A stretch of 34,779 bases of DNA from Nocardioidaceae bacterium. Its GTDB lineage: Bacteria; Actinomycetota; Actinomycetes; Propionibacteriales; Nocardioidaceae. Location: assembly GCA_025934895.1 (NCBI GenBank), contig JAICWH010000025.1:1-34779 (forward strand), read 5' to 3'. Shown here one piece after another: positions 13,550 through 22,249 of the stretch (the stretch's first letter is position 1; each line of letters starts with the position of its first letter). A program made the position numbers and the translations under genes. Under the pieces are notes generated by a model that did not search any database, was not told the origin of the DNA, and worked only from the letters and a program-made list of their open reading frames with translations.

Positions 13550-15292
13550 ATGACCACACCCCAGACCCTGTCCGGCACCGCGCCGCTGACCCCGGCCTCC
13601 GCAGCAGCGGCATCGGCCCGGGACCGCTGGCAGGAGCGCTACGCGCGCTCCCGCGTTCGCGACGCCGACTTCACCACCTTGTCCGGTGTGCCGGTCGAGC
13701 CCGCCTACGGGACCGATGACAGCGAGTGGCCAGGCGAGTTCCCGTTCACCCGCGGGCTCTACGCCACCGGCTACCGGGGGCGCGCGTGGACGATCCGGCA
13801 GTTCGCGGGCTTCGGCAACGCCCAGCAGACCAACGAGCGCTACAAGATGATCCTCAACCGCGGTGGCGGCGGGCTCTCGGTGGCGTTCGACATGCCGACC
13901 CTGATGGGCCGCGACTCCGACGACCCGAGGAGTCTCGGGGAGGTGGGGCACTGCGGCGTCGCCATCGACTCCGCCGCTGACATGGATGTCCTGTTCGGGG
14001 GCATCCCCCTCGCGGACACCACCACGTCGATGACGATCTCCGGCCCCGCGGTCCCGGTGTTCGCGATGATGCTGGTCAGCGCCGAGCGCCAGGGCATCGA
14101 CGTCGGCACCCTGAACGGCACCCTGCAGACCGACATCTTCAAGGAGTACATCGCCCAGAAGGAGTGGCTCTTCCCTCCCCAGCCCCACCTGCGGCTGATC
14201 GGTGACCTGATGGAGCACTGCGCCGAGAAGATCCCCGCCTACAAGCCGATCTCGGTCTCCGGCTACCACATCCGCGAGGCCGGCTCCACCGCTGCGCAGG
14301 AGCTCGCGTTCACCCTCGCCGACGGATTCGGGTACGTCGAGCTCGGGCTGTCGCGCGGGATGGACGTCGACGCGTTCGCGCCTGGCCTCTCGTTCTTCTT
14401 CGACAGCCACCTCGACTTCTTCGAGGAGATCGCGAAGTTCCGGGCAGCTCGCCGGATCTGGGCGACCTGGCTGCGCGACGTCTACGGCGCCCAGAGCGAG
14501 AAGGCGCAGTGGCTGCGCTTCCACACCCAGACCGCCGGCGTCTCGCTGACCGCCCAGCAGCCCTACAACAACGTGGTGCGCACCGGCGTCCAGGCCCTCG
14601 CCGCCGTGCTCGGAGGGACCAGCTCCCTGCACACCAACGCGCTCGACGAGACCCTGGCACTGCCCTCGGAGCAGGCCGCCGAGATAGCACTGCGCACCCA
14701 GCAGGTGATCATGGAGGAGACCGGCGTCGTGAACGTCGCCGACCCGCTCGGCGGGTCGTGGTTCGTGGAGGCGCTGACCGACCGCATCGAGGCCGAGACC
14801 TACGAGATCTTCGACCGCATCCTCGCCATGGGCGGTTCGACGCTCTCCTCGCGTGACCACGCCGGGCTCGCGTCCGCCGTACGCTCCGGGGGGCTGCCGA
14901 TGACCCACGGCATCCTGACCGGCATCGAGGAAGGGTGGTTCACCTCGGAGATCGCCGACTCTGCGTTCGCCTACCAGGTGGCGCTGGAGAAGGGCGAGAA
15001 GCGGATCGTCGGCGTGAACTGTCACGAGGAGTCCGTCACCCACGACCTGGAGATCCTGCGGGTGTCCCACGAGGTCGAGGTGGACCAGGTCAGCGAGCTG
15101 ACCGCACGCAAGGCCGCACGGGACGCCACCGCCGTCCAGGCCGCTCTGGCCCGGCTCGTCGCGGTCGCGCGCACGGAGGAGAACATGATCCCGGCGATGC
15201 TGGACGCCTGTCGCGTCGAGGCCACGCTGGGGGAGATCTGCGACGTGCTGCGCCAGGAGTGGGGCGAGTACCGCGAGCCGGCCCGCTTCTAG
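13550..15292 (+). CDS. icmA: B12-dependent acyl-CoA mutase large subunit, isobutyryl-CoA mutase type
   Basis: Predicted substrate-binding subunit of isobutyryl-CoA mutase, which interconverts isobutyryl-CoA and n-butyryl-CoA. The 580-aa chain is a TIM barrel with TIRQFAGFGNA (81-91), VAFDMPTLMGRDSDDP (111-126) and the catalytic-His motif SGYHIREAG (H240). The residue that is Tyr in methylmalonyl-CoA mutase is Phe here (F85 in RQF), and the carboxylate-binding Arg is Gln (Q203 in IAQKEW). This is the pair recalled as F80/Q198 in Streptomyces cinnamonensis IcmA, with the same 118-residue spacing. The C-terminus (EYREPARF) stops before any B12-binding domain, so a separate small subunit (IcmB) is needed and is not in this window. 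Automatic labels may say methylmalonyl-CoA mutase. GGAG precedes the ATG by 5 nt. Confidence 0.88.
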   Translation: MTTPQTLSGTAPLTPASAAAASARDRWQERYARSRVRDADFTTLSGVPVEPAYGTDDSEWPGEFPFTRGLYATGYRGRAWTIRQFAGFGNAQQTNERYKMILNRGGGGLSVAFDMPTLMGRDSDDPRSLGEVGHCGVAIDSAADMDVLFGGIPLADTTTSMTISGPAVPVFAMMLVSAERQGIDVGTLNGTLQTDIFKEYIAQKEWLFPPQPHLRLIGDLMEHCAEKIPAYKPISVSGYHIREAGSTAAQELAFTLADGFGYVELGLSRGMDVDAFAPGLSFFFDSHLDFFEEIAKFRAARRIWATWLRDVYGAQSEKAQWLRFHTQTAGVSLTAQQPYNNVVRTGVQALAAVLGGTSSLHTNALDETLALPSEQAAEIALRTQQVIMEETGVVNVADPLGGSWFVEALTDRIEAETYEIFDRILAMGGSTLSSRDHAGLASAVRSGGLPMTHGILTGIEEGWFTSEIADSAFAYQVALEKGEKRIVGVNCHEESVTHDLEILRVSHEVEVDQVSELTARKAARDATAVQAALARLVAVARTEENMIPAMLDACRVEATLGEICDVLRQEWGEYREPARF

Positions 15293-15340
15293 CGCTCACC
15301 CTGGTGCGGTCCGGGTGGGGCGATCGGACAAGATAGGGCC

Positions 15341-16270
15341 ATGAGCCAGCAGCCGTTCTCGCGACCAGGTGCCGTCGACCTGTCCGCCCTCAAGCGACCC
15401 GTCACGCCTCCCCCCGCGGGTGGTGCTGCGCCCTCCGGCAGTGCGGGCGCCTACTCCGTGGTCCTCGACGAGCGCAACATCCAGGCCGAGCTCGAGGCGT
15501 CGATGAGCGCACCGGTGCTGCTGGTGGTCTACTCGCCGACCCAGGCTCCCTCCAGCGCACGGATGGCTGACGACCTCGAGGTGCTCGCCGACGAGTTCGC
15601 CGGAAGCTTCCTGCTCGGCAAGGTCGATGTGGACACGTCCCCACAGCTCGCGCAGGCGCTGCAGGTGCCCTCGGTGCCACTGGTGGCGCTGGTCGTCCAG
15701 GGCCGGATGATGCCGCTCCTCCAGGACGCGCCGCCGCTGGCCGAGCTGCGGCAGCTGCTCAACCAGGTGCTGCAGCAGATGGCGACCCAGGGGGTGACCG
15801 GACGGCACCAGCCCCGCACCGCGGGGGCGGTCGCCGCCGAGCCCGACGAGGAGTACGTCGATCCGCGCTACGCGCCGGCCCAGGACGCGCTCGCCGCCGG
15901 TGACCTCGACGGCGCCGTTGCCGAGTACCAGAAGCTCGTGGACGCGAACCCGGCCGACACGGAGGCCGCCGGCGGTCTGGCGATGGCCAGGCTGCTGCGA
16001 CGCACGCATGACGTCGACGCATCCGCCGCCCGGGCCGCGGCGGCCGAGCGTCGCGACGACGTCGACGCCCAGACCCTCGTCGCCGACCTGGACCTGGTCG
16101 GCGGACACGTCGAGGATGCCATCGCCAGGCTGATCGACCTCGTCCGTCGTACGGCGGGGGAGGAGCGAGACCAGGTGCGCACCCACCTGCTCGGGCTGTT
16201 CGCCGCCCTCGGCAACGACGACCCGCGGGTCCTCAAGGGCCGACAGCAACTTGCCTCTGCCCTGTTCTAG
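15341..16270 (+). CDS. Thioredoxin-fold TPR protein (YbbN/CnoX-like)
   Basis: A 309-aa cytoplasmic protein with a thioredoxin-like domain (about 38-150; strand LLVVYSPT, helix, LGKVDVDTSPQLAQALQVPSVP) and C-terminal tetratricopeptide-type helices (about 170-300, e.g. AQDALAAGDLDGAVAEYQKL). The usual CxxC is replaced by a Cys-free stretch (PTQAPSSAR), and the whole chain lacks cysteine, so it cannot do thiol redox chemistry. This matches the co-chaperone/holdase role described for YbbN-like proteins. The N-terminus (1-37) is Pro/Ala-rich and probably flexible. It follows the mutase by 48 bp. The start has no strong Shine-Dalgarno; CAAGAT 6 nt upstream hints at leaderless initiation. Confidence 0.87.
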   Translation: MSQQPFSRPGAVDLSALKRPVTPPPAGGAAPSGSAGAYSVVLDERNIQAELEASMSAPVLLVVYSPTQAPSSARMADDLEVLADEFAGSFLLGKVDVDTSPQLAQALQVPSVPLVALVVQGRMMPLLQDAPPLAELRQLLNQVLQQMATQGVTGRHQPRTAGAVAAEPDEEYVDPRYAPAQDALAAGDLDGAVAEYQKLVDANPADTEAAGGLAMARLLRRTHDVDASAARAAAAERRDDVDAQTLVADLDLVGGHVEDAIARLIDLVRRTAGEERDQVRTHLLGLFAALGNDDPRVLKGRQQLASALF

Positions 16271-16302
16271 CCGGGTATGTCCTTTCAGGGCTACGGTGAG
16301 CC

Positions 16303-16509
16303 ATGATCGGCACCCCGGAGCTCATGGTGATGCTGTTCATGGTGCTGGCTCCCGTCGCCGGCGTCTACTGCGCCTACTGGGTGGTCCGGCTCGCGGTCCG
16401 GCACGGCATGGAGGACGTGCACCGCCGAGCCCCCGGGTCCGCGCTCTCGACGGGGCTGGGGTCCGCACCCGGAGACGCCCGGCAGGTCGACCGGGCTGAA
16501 CCCACCTGA
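16303..16509 (+). CDS. Small membrane protein (68 aa), hypothetical
   Basis: A 68-aa frame with one hydrophobic segment (about residues 5-30, ELMVMLFMVLAPVAGVYCAY) followed by a basic, then Gly/Ser/Ala-rich cytoplasmic tail. TACGGT lies 5 nt before the ATG, fitting a leaderless promoter and supporting the call. No family is recognised. It lies 32 bp after the TPR protein and ends 22 bp before a 32-bp repeat array that reads in the same direction. Confidence 0.6.
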   Translation: MIGTPELMVMLFMVLAPVAGVYCAYWVVRLAVRHGMEDVHRRAPGSALSTGLGSAPGDARQVDRAEPT

Positions 16510-16531
16510 CCCCCACCCCTCACCCCTCACC

Positions 16532-16643
16532 CCCCGGGCTGCCGAGTCGGCGCATCCGCAGGGCCCCGGGGGGCCGAGTCGGCGCATCCGCAGGGCCCCG
16601 GGCTGCCGAGTCGGCGCGTCCGCAGGGCCCCGGGCTGCCGAGT
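16532..16643 (+). repeat. Tandem array of 32-bp repeats (3.5 copies)
   Basis: Units at 16532-16563, 16564-16595 and 16596-16627 and a half unit to 16643. The plus-strand core is CCGAGTCGG then CGCATCCGCAGGG, the same family and the same 32-bp period as the array at 4701 (two differences in the 22-bp core). It lies between a small gene and the ECF sigma promoter and reads in the direction of the gene before it. Confidence 0.9.
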
Positions 16644-16651
16644 GGTCCGGG

Positions 16652-16678
16652 TGTCACATCGGCAGGGACCGGTACGTC
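16652..16678 (+). promoter_or_regulatory. Putative ECF-type autoregulated promoter
   Basis: TGTCACA (16652-16658) and CGTC (16675-16678) are separated by 16 bp. This matches the -35/-10 motif I recall for SnoaL-fused ECF sigma factors of the ECF41 group (TGTCACA-N16-CGTC). It lies 42 bp upstream of such a sigma gene, so self-activation is likely. It begins 8 bp after the repeat array. Confidence 0.7.
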
Positions 16679-16719
16679 ATCCTGGTGACGGACCCGACGA
16701 GAGGGAGGAGGAGGTGACC

Positions 16720-17595
16720 GTGAGCGACGAGGACCTTCTGGCCGAGCGGTTCGAGGAGCACCGGACCCGGCTGACGGCGATGGCCTACCGGATGCTGGGC
16801 TCCACCGGACCCGCCGACGACGCGGTCCAGGAGGCCTGGATCCGGCTGAGCCGCTCGGGGGCGGAGAACATCGAGAACCTCGGCGGCTGGCTCACGACCG
16901 TGGTGACCCGGGTCTGCCTGGACATGCTGCGAGCGCGCACGGCCCGCCGTGAGGAGCTTGTGGACATCGCGCAACCGGCCGTGACCCAGGACGACAGCGG
17001 TCACCCGGAGCACGAGGCCGTGCTGGCGGACGCGGTGAGCGACGCCCTGCTCGTCGTACTGTCCACCCTGGCGCCCGCCGAGCGGCTCGCGTTCGTGCTC
17101 CACGACCTGTTCGCGATGCCGTTCGAGGAGATCGCCCGGATCCTCGGGCGTACGTCGACCGCGACCCGTCAGCTGGCCAGCCGTGCCCGGCGGCGGGTTC
17201 AGTCACCGGAGCGGACACTCGAGGCCGACCGAACGGTCCAGGGCCGGGTCGTGGACGCCTTCCTGACCGCCTCGCGGACCGGCGACCTCGAGGAGCTCGT
17301 CTGGCTGCTGCACCCCGACGCCGTGCTGCGCACCGATGGCGCCGCGGTGCGGATCGGCGCGGTGCCGCAGACCACCGGAGCACGAGCGGTCGCCGAGACG
17401 TTCGCCGGACGCGCACAGGCCGCCCGTCCCGCGACCCTCGACGGCTTCCCGGCAGCGGTGTGGACGGTGCGCGGCCGGCCGAAGGTTGTCTTCGGCTTCA
17501 CGGTCGTGGACGGGCGGATCGCGGAGATCGAGCTGCTGGCCGACCCCGAGGTGCTGGCGACGCTCGACGTGGTCGCCGGCTCAGCGGCGTCCTGA
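16720..17595 (+). CDS. ECF sigma factor with fused C-terminal SnoaL-like domain
   Basis: A 291-aa SigJ/ECF41-like sigma factor. Region 2 (about 8-72) contains MAYRMLGSTGPADDAVQEAW and ENLGGWLTTVVTRVCLDML. Region 4 (about 105-160) contains LAPAERLAFVLHDLF and FEEIARILGRTSTATRQLASRAR. Residues ~175-285 form a SnoaL-like domain that in this group replaces an anti-sigma factor and adjusts activity; visible parts are LLHPDAVLRTDG and IAEIELLADPEVL. The GTG at 16720 is chosen because AGGAGG lies 5 nt upstream; the GTG at 16714 is too close to it. No partner oxidoreductase, epimerase or decarboxylase gene lies beside it, although that is usual for ECF41. Its last 15 bp overlap the convergent gene. 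Confidence 0.88.
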   Translation: MSDEDLLAERFEEHRTRLTAMAYRMLGSTGPADDAVQEAWIRLSRSGAENIENLGGWLTTVVTRVCLDMLRARTARREELVDIAQPAVTQDDSGHPEHEAVLADAVSDALLVVLSTLAPAERLAFVLHDLFAMPFEEIARILGRTSTATRQLASRARRRVQSPERTLEADRTVQGRVVDAFLTASRTGDLEELVWLLHPDAVLRTDGAAVRIGAVPQTTGARAVAETFAGRAQAARPATLDGFPAAVWTVRGRPKVVFGFTVVDGRIAEIELLADPEVLATLDVVAGSAAS

Positions 17596-18519
17596 CTCGG
17601 TGTACGCCGGCCCGCCCGGCCCGTCGAGCGTCCGCAGCGCGGACTCGATCCGACGGGCGGTGAAGTCCGCGCAGTGCTCGTAGACCTCCTGGAGTGTGCA
17701 GAACTGCGCCGACCGGATCTCCCGGGCCTCCAGCACCGCGTGCTCGAGGACCGAGGGGTCGCGCACGCCGCCGTCGAACACCAGGCACAAGGCGTCGTCC
17801 CAGCCGCTCCAGGGGGGCAGCCAGTCGGTCAGCAACAGCGACCCGGTGTCGACCTCGAGTCCAAGCTCCTCCTCGAGCTCGCGGGACACCGCCTCGCGGG
17901 GGGACTCGTTCACCTCGACCACCCCGCCGGGCAGGTCCCAGTCGGCCTTGTAGGTGAGCCGACACACCAGCACCCGGCCCTCCGGGTCGCGCACCAGCAT
18001 CTGCGCGATGGCGCGCTTGCGCGGCAGGAAGGAGTTGAGCAGGGACCGGAACCCCCGCGCGTCACCGGCCGGCGGGTCGGTGGCGAGCCGCGCGAGCACC
18101 ACCCGGTCCGCCCGGCCGTCGTCGACGGCCCGGTGCCCGCGCAGGACGCCCTCGCGGCGCAGGCCGGCCCGGGTCGCGTTGCGCACACCCCGCTCGTTCG
18201 CGGGGTCGACGAGGGCCTCCACCCGGTCCAGGCCGATCGCCTGGAACGCGTGGTCGACCACCAGCCGCAGCGCGCGGGTGGCATAGCCCTGGCCGGTGAA
18301 CTCCGGGGCCAGCTCCCAGGCGAGCCGCCCGCGGCCGTCCGGATGCTCGGTCAGGCTCACCGAGCCGACCTCGGCGTCGCGGTGGGCGACCGCGAAGCGG
18401 TGCACGCCGGGTGCGCTGTCGGACCCGGAGCGCTGGCGGACCACGACCACGCCGTCAGTCAGCGCGGGCCCGTCCGGCGGCCAGGCCGGACGCTCGGGCG
18501 ACCCGGTCGGCTCGGACAT
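17581..18519 (-). CDS. GNAT acetyltransferase-Nudix hydrolase fusion
   Basis: A 312-aa two-domain protein. Residues ~20-145 are a RimJ/RimL-type GNAT domain (LAWELAPEFTGQGYATRAL, an acetyl-CoA-binding motif region; DPANERGVRNATRAGL). Residues ~165-300 are a Nudix domain whose box fits GX5EX7REUXEEXGU exactly from G199 to L221 (E205, R213, E214, E217, E218, G220). Substrates of both halves are unknown; Nudix enzymes cleave nucleoside diphosphate-X compounds, which could include sugar nucleotides. The ATG overlaps the glgB stop by 1 bp (TGATG), making it the last gene of the glgE operon. Its 3' end overlaps the convergent sigma gene by 15 bp. Confidence 0.85.
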   Translation of the reverse strand: MSEPTGSPERPAWPPDGPALTDGVVVVRQRSGSDSAPGVHRFAVAHRDAEVGSVSLTEHPDGRGRLAWELAPEFTGQGYATRALRLVVDHAFQAIGLDRVEALVDPANERGVRNATRAGLRREGVLRGHRAVDDGRADRVVLARLATDPPAGDARGFRSLLNSFLPRKRAIAQMLVRDPEGRVLVCRLTYKADWDLPGGVVEVNESPREAVSRELEEELGLEVDTGSLLLTDWLPPWSGWDDALCLVFDGGVRDPSVLEHAVLEAREIRSAQFCTLQEVYEHCADFTARRIESALRTLDGPGGPAYTESGRR

Positions 18520-20705
18520 CAGCTCGGTCGTAGCCAGATGGTCGCCAGCGGCGGGACGGTGACGGAGGCGGCGGCCGGCTGGCCGTGCTGGGGTCCCTCG
18601 GTCGCCTGCACGAGGCCCAGGTTCCCGACCCCGGAGCCGCTGTAGAACTCGGCGTCGGTGTTGAGCACCTCCGACCACGAGCCGGTCCTCGGCAGACCGA
18701 GCCGATACTCGTGATGGGGTACGGCGGAGAAGTTCGCGACGCACACCAGCGGGCCGTCGCCGGCGTACTTCGGGTTGCGGATGAAGCTGAACACGTTGTT
18801 GCTCGAGTCGTTGGCGTCGATCCACTCGAACCCGGATCCCTCGTTGTCCAACGACCACAGGGCCGAGGTCTCGCGATAGATGCGGTTCATGTCCCGCACC
18901 AGCGAGTGCACGCCCCGGTGGTCCGCGTTGTCCAGGAGCCACCAGTCCAGCTCGCGGCTCTCGGCCCACTCCGACTCCTGGCCGAACTCGGAGCCCATGA
19001 ACAGCAGCTGCTTGCCGGGGTGGGCCCACATGTAGGCGAGGAACGTGCGAAGGTTCGCCAGCTGCCGCCACCGGTCACCGGGCATCTTGCGCAGCAGGGA
19101 CCCCTTGCCGTGCACGACCTCGTCGTGGCTGATCGGCAGCACGTAGTTCTCGGAGTAGGCGTAGACGAGGGAGAACGTCATCTGCCCGTGGTGGTACTGC
19201 CGGTGCACCGGGTCGTTCTGCACGTAGCCGAGGCTGTCGTGCATCCAGCCCATGTTCCACTTGAACCCGAAGCCCAGGCCGCCGAGGTGTGTCGGCCGGG
19301 TGACGCCTGGCCAGGACGTCGACTCCTCGGCGACGGTGATGGCGCCGGGGACGCGCCGGTAGGCGGTTGCGTTCATCTCCTGCAAGAAGGAGACGGCCTC
19401 GAGGTTCTCACGACCGCCGTACACGTTGGGGCTCCACTGGCCGTCCTCGCGTGAGTAGTCCAGGTAGAGCATCGAGGCGACCGCGTCCACGCGCAGGCCG
19501 TCCATGTGGAACTCCTCGAGCCAGTACAACGCGTTGGAGACGAGGAAGTTGCGTACCTCCTTGCGCCCGAAGTTGAAGACGTAGGTGCCCCAGTCCGGGT
19601 GCTCCCCACGGGACGGGTTCGGGTCCTCGTAGAGCGGGGTGCCGTCGAACCGGGCCAGCGCGAACTCATCCTTGGGGAAGTGCGCCGGCACCCAGTCGAC
19701 GAGGACGCCGATGCCGGCCTGGTGCAGCCGGTCCACCAGGTGCCGCAGCCCGTCCGGGTCCCCGAACCGTGCGGTGGGCGCGAAGTAGGAGGTGACCTGG
19801 TAGCCCCACGAGCCCCCGAACGGGTGCTCCATCACGGGCATGAACTCGACATGGGTGAAGCCGGTCTCGACCAGGTAGGGGACGAGCTCCTCGGCGAGCT
19901 CGACGTAGGACCTCCCGCGCCGCCACGAGCCCAGGTGCATCTCGTAGACCGACATCGGGCGCTCGTGGGCGCCGCCCTGCTGCCGGGCGTCCATCCACGC
20001 GCCGTCACCCCAGGTGTAGGTCGACTCGAAGACCATGGATGACTGGGCCGGCGGCACCTCGGCGGCGAACGCCATCGGGTCGGCCTTCTCGCGCCACTGG
20101 TCGTCCGCGCCGAGGACCACGAACTTGTAGCGGCAGCCGGACCTGACCTCGGGCACGAACAGCTCCCAGACGCCCGAGACGCCGAGCGCCCGCATCGGGT
20201 GCTCCCGACCGTCCCAGCTGTTGAAGTCGGCCTTCACCCGCAGGCCCTTCGCGTTCGGCGCCCAGACCGCGAAGGACGTGCCGACCACGGGCCCACCGAC
20301 GCCGTCGTAGGTGTGCACGTGCGCGCCGAGCACGTCCCAGAGACGTTCGTGGCGGCCCTCGTTGATGAGGTGCAGGTCGATGTCCCCGAGGGTCGGCAGA
20401 TAGCGGTAGGCGTCGTCCACCAGCATCGGAGCGCCACCCGCGTAGGTCACCTCGAGGCGGTAGTCCGGCACCTCGGGTACGTCGACCACGCCGGCCCAGA
20501 TGCCTTCGTGCTCGTGCTCGAGGAGGTAGCGCCCGTCACTGGAGACGACGACGACGGACTCGGCCAACGGCCGGAAGGTACGCACCGTGACGGCTCCGTC
20601 GTGGGGGTGAGCGCCCAGCACACCGTGCGGGTTGCCGTGCCTGCCGTTGACGACGAGATCGAGGATGGACCTGTCGAGGGGAAGGACCGTGCGGGTCTTG
20701 CTCAT
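18519..20705 (-). CDS. glgB: 1,4-alpha-glucan branching enzyme GlgB
   Basis: Introduces alpha-1,6 branches into alpha-1,4-glucan. The 728-aa GH13 protein begins with an N-terminal beta-sandwich (about 1-105) and a CBM48-type domain (about 115-230, [19 protein letters not shown]). The catalytic barrel follows, with nucleophile D407 ([11 protein letters not shown]), acid/base E460 (ITVAEEST) and D528 ([13 protein letters not shown]), then the C-terminal sandwich. The length and the two N-terminal modules are typical of actinobacterial GlgB. The ATG at 20705 overlaps the maltokinase stop (ATGA). In the GlgE pathway it branches chains extended from maltose-1-phosphate. Confidence 0.97.
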   Translation of the reverse strand: MSKTRTVLPLDRSILDLVVNGRHGNPHGVLGAHPHDGAVTVRTFRPLAESVVVVSSDGRYLLEHEHEGIWAGVVDVPEVPDYRLEVTYAGGAPMLVDDAYRYLPTLGDIDLHLINEGRHERLWDVLGAHVHTYDGVGGPVVGTSFAVWAPNAKGLRVKADFNSWDGREHPMRALGVSGVWELFVPEVRSGCRYKFVVLGADDQWREKADPMAFAAEVPPAQSSMVFESTYTWGDGAWMDARQQGGAHERPMSVYEMHLGSWRRGRSYVELAEELVPYLVETGFTHVEFMPVMEHPFGGSWGYQVTSYFAPTARFGDPDGLRHLVDRLHQAGIGVLVDWVPAHFPKDEFALARFDGTPLYEDPNPSRGEHPDWGTYVFNFGRKEVRNFLVSNALYWLEEFHMDGLRVDAVASMLYLDYSREDGQWSPNVYGGRENLEAVSFLQEMNATAYRRVPGAITVAEESTSWPGVTRPTHLGGLGFGFKWNMGWMHDSLGYVQNDPVHRQYHHGQMTFSLVYAYSENYVLPISHDEVVHGKGSLLRKMPGDRWRQLANLRTFLAYMWAHPGKQLLFMGSEFGQESEWAESRELDWWLLDNADHRGVHSLVRDMNRIYRETSALWSLDNEGSGFEWIDANDSSNNVFSFIRNPKYAGDGPLVCVANFSAVPHHEYRLGLPRTGSWSEVLNTDAEFYSGSGVGNLGLVQATEGPQHGQPAAASVTVPPLATIWLRPS

Positions 20706-22249
20706 GCGGTGTTCGCCTCCGAGGTGGTGTCGGGTACTTCGACCGTGCCGGCGTGGCTGCTCTTCGTGGTCTCCTGGGCCGCCTGGGTGAGGCGGGCGAT
20801 CGCACCGAGCGGGATCGGCAGCCAGCTCGGACGGTTGCGGGCCTCGTAGACGGCTTCGTAGACGGCCTTGTCCGCGATGTAGGCGCGCAGCACCGTCTCC
20901 TGGTGCGCCGAGAGCCCGCCCCCCGACGTTCGTCCGCTGTTGTCGGTGTAGCCGCGCAGGAAGGCCGACTGGTTGCGGTCGGCCCACTCCGCGGCCCGGA
21001 ACGCGATCTGCCGGTTGGCCTGCTCGTCGGCATGGAAGTCGTCGATCACGGCGTGCGCTGCATAGTCGAAGGACCGCAGCATGCCGGCGACGTCACGCCA
21101 GACCAGGTCCGGCTTCACCCGCTCGGCCAGCGGCTTCGCGGGCTCCCCCTCGAAGTCCACGATCTTCCAGCCCTTCACGGTGCGCAGGGTCTGGCCGAGG
21201 TGGAAGTCGCCGTGCACGCGCTGCGCGGTCGCGCTCTGCCCGGCCCCGGCGAGCTCGGTGACCTCGCGGAACGTGCGCCGCAGGCCGTCGGCGTGCACCT
21301 CCAGCTCTGGTACGACGGCCAGCGCGGCGTCGAGCCGGGCGGTCATCGCCTGCGACAGCGCCTCGAGGTCCTCGGCCCCCCACGACTCGGTGGGGAACCG
21401 CTCGGCCAGCACGTCGTGCACCTGCGCGGTGGCCAGCCCCAGCCGCTCGGCCTCGCCGGCGAAGTCGCCCCCGACCTCGTCGGCGTGCAGGTCGGCCTCC
21501 GCGAACAGGTCGCGGACGCTCGCCAGGGCGAGGTCCCACCCGTCGCTGGCGGTGCGCAGGAACTGCTGCAGCATCGCCAGCTGCATCGGCTCCTGTGCAC
21601 CGTCGCCCGTGTCGGCGGCGAGCTCCACCCAGCCGTAGAGCGACGCGACGTGGTCGCTGCCCTGCTCCGTGAGCGCGCGGTGGATGACCACGTCGGGGTT
21701 GCGGCCCGGCGTCACCTTGCGGAACACCTTCATCAGCGAGTCGTCGCCGAAGGCCACCGAGGAGTTGCTCTGCTCACCCGAGAACAGCGTCGAGTGCACG
21801 TCCACGTCGAGGTCGTGACCGGGCAGCCGGAAGAACGTCAGCTCCCCTGCCTGGTGGGGCGTCTCGGGATCCGCCTCCGCGAACGCCCGCAACCAGAGGT
21901 CGGTGGCGAACCGGTCGTGGAGCGCGTCGTAGGCGTGCACGGCACCGAGATCCGCGTCCTCCCAGGACCCGACCCCGGCGTGTTCGAGGCGGTCCTGCGG
22001 CTCGCGGTAGCAGGCCAAGGGCACCTGGTAGGTGTCGGTCCCACCGTCGTCGTAGGCGAGCGTCACCAGCTCGACGCTGACCCGAGGACCGTCGGCGGGT
22101 TCCTCGGTCGTGTCTGCGAGGCCCTCGAGGAGGCCGGCCCGGTGCACGTCGACGACGCGGAAGCCACGCCCCTTGCCTCCGAACCAGCGGGCGGTCCCGA
22201 TGTAGTCCTGGAGGGCCTCGACGGCTGCGGGGTCCATGGCGCCGGTCAC
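20702..22249 (-). CDS. mak: Maltokinase (Mak/Pep2)
   Basis: ATP-dependent phosphorylation of maltose to maltose-1-phosphate, the GlgE substrate. The 515-aa protein has the eukaryotic-like kinase C-lobe motifs of the family: catalytic loop HGDFHLGQ (346-353) and metal-binding IVDFEGEP (363-370, equivalent to DFG). The N-terminal intermediate domain includes RWFGGKGR (21-28) and [10 protein letters not shown] (156-165). The GTG at 22249 overlaps the treS stop (GTGA) and the product's stop overlaps glgB (ATGA), so it is locked between its pathway partners. TreS and Mak often form a complex or a fusion; here they are separate chains. Confidence 0.95.
   Translation of the reverse strand: MTGAMDPAAVEALQDYIGTARWFGGKGRGFRVVDVHRAGLLEGLADTTEEPADGPRVSVELVTLAYDDGGTDTYQVPLACYREPQDRLEHAGVGSWEDADLGAVHAYDALHDRFATDLWLRAFAEADPETPHQAGELTFFRLPGHDLDVDVHSTLFSGEQSNSSVAFGDDSLMKVFRKVTPGRNPDVVIHRALTEQGSDHVASLYGWVELAADTGDGAQEPMQLAMLQQFLRTASDGWDLALASVRDLFAEADLHADEVGGDFAGEAERLGLATAQVHDVLAERFPTESWGAEDLEALSQAMTARLDAALAVVPELEVHADGLRRTFREVTELAGAGQSATAQRVHGDFHLGQTLRTVKGWKIVDFEGEPAKPLAERVKPDLVWRDVAGMLRSFDYAAHAVIDDFHADEQANRQIAFRAAEWADRNQSAFLRGYTDNSGRTSGGGLSAHQETVLRAYIADKAVYEAVYEARNRPSWLPIPLGAIARLTQAAQETTKSSHAGTVEVPDTTSEANTA

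Noticed and set aside
13550-15292. Calling the mutase ethylmalonyl-CoA mutase because it lies near ccr
   Set aside because: It lacks the Tyr/Arg carboxylate-binding pair and the fused B12 domain expected of Ecm/MeaA.
18520-19071. Extended N-terminus of the GNAT-Nudix protein into glgB
   Set aside because: The extension lies entirely within glgB in another frame; the ATG at 18519 overlapping the glgB stop is the natural start.
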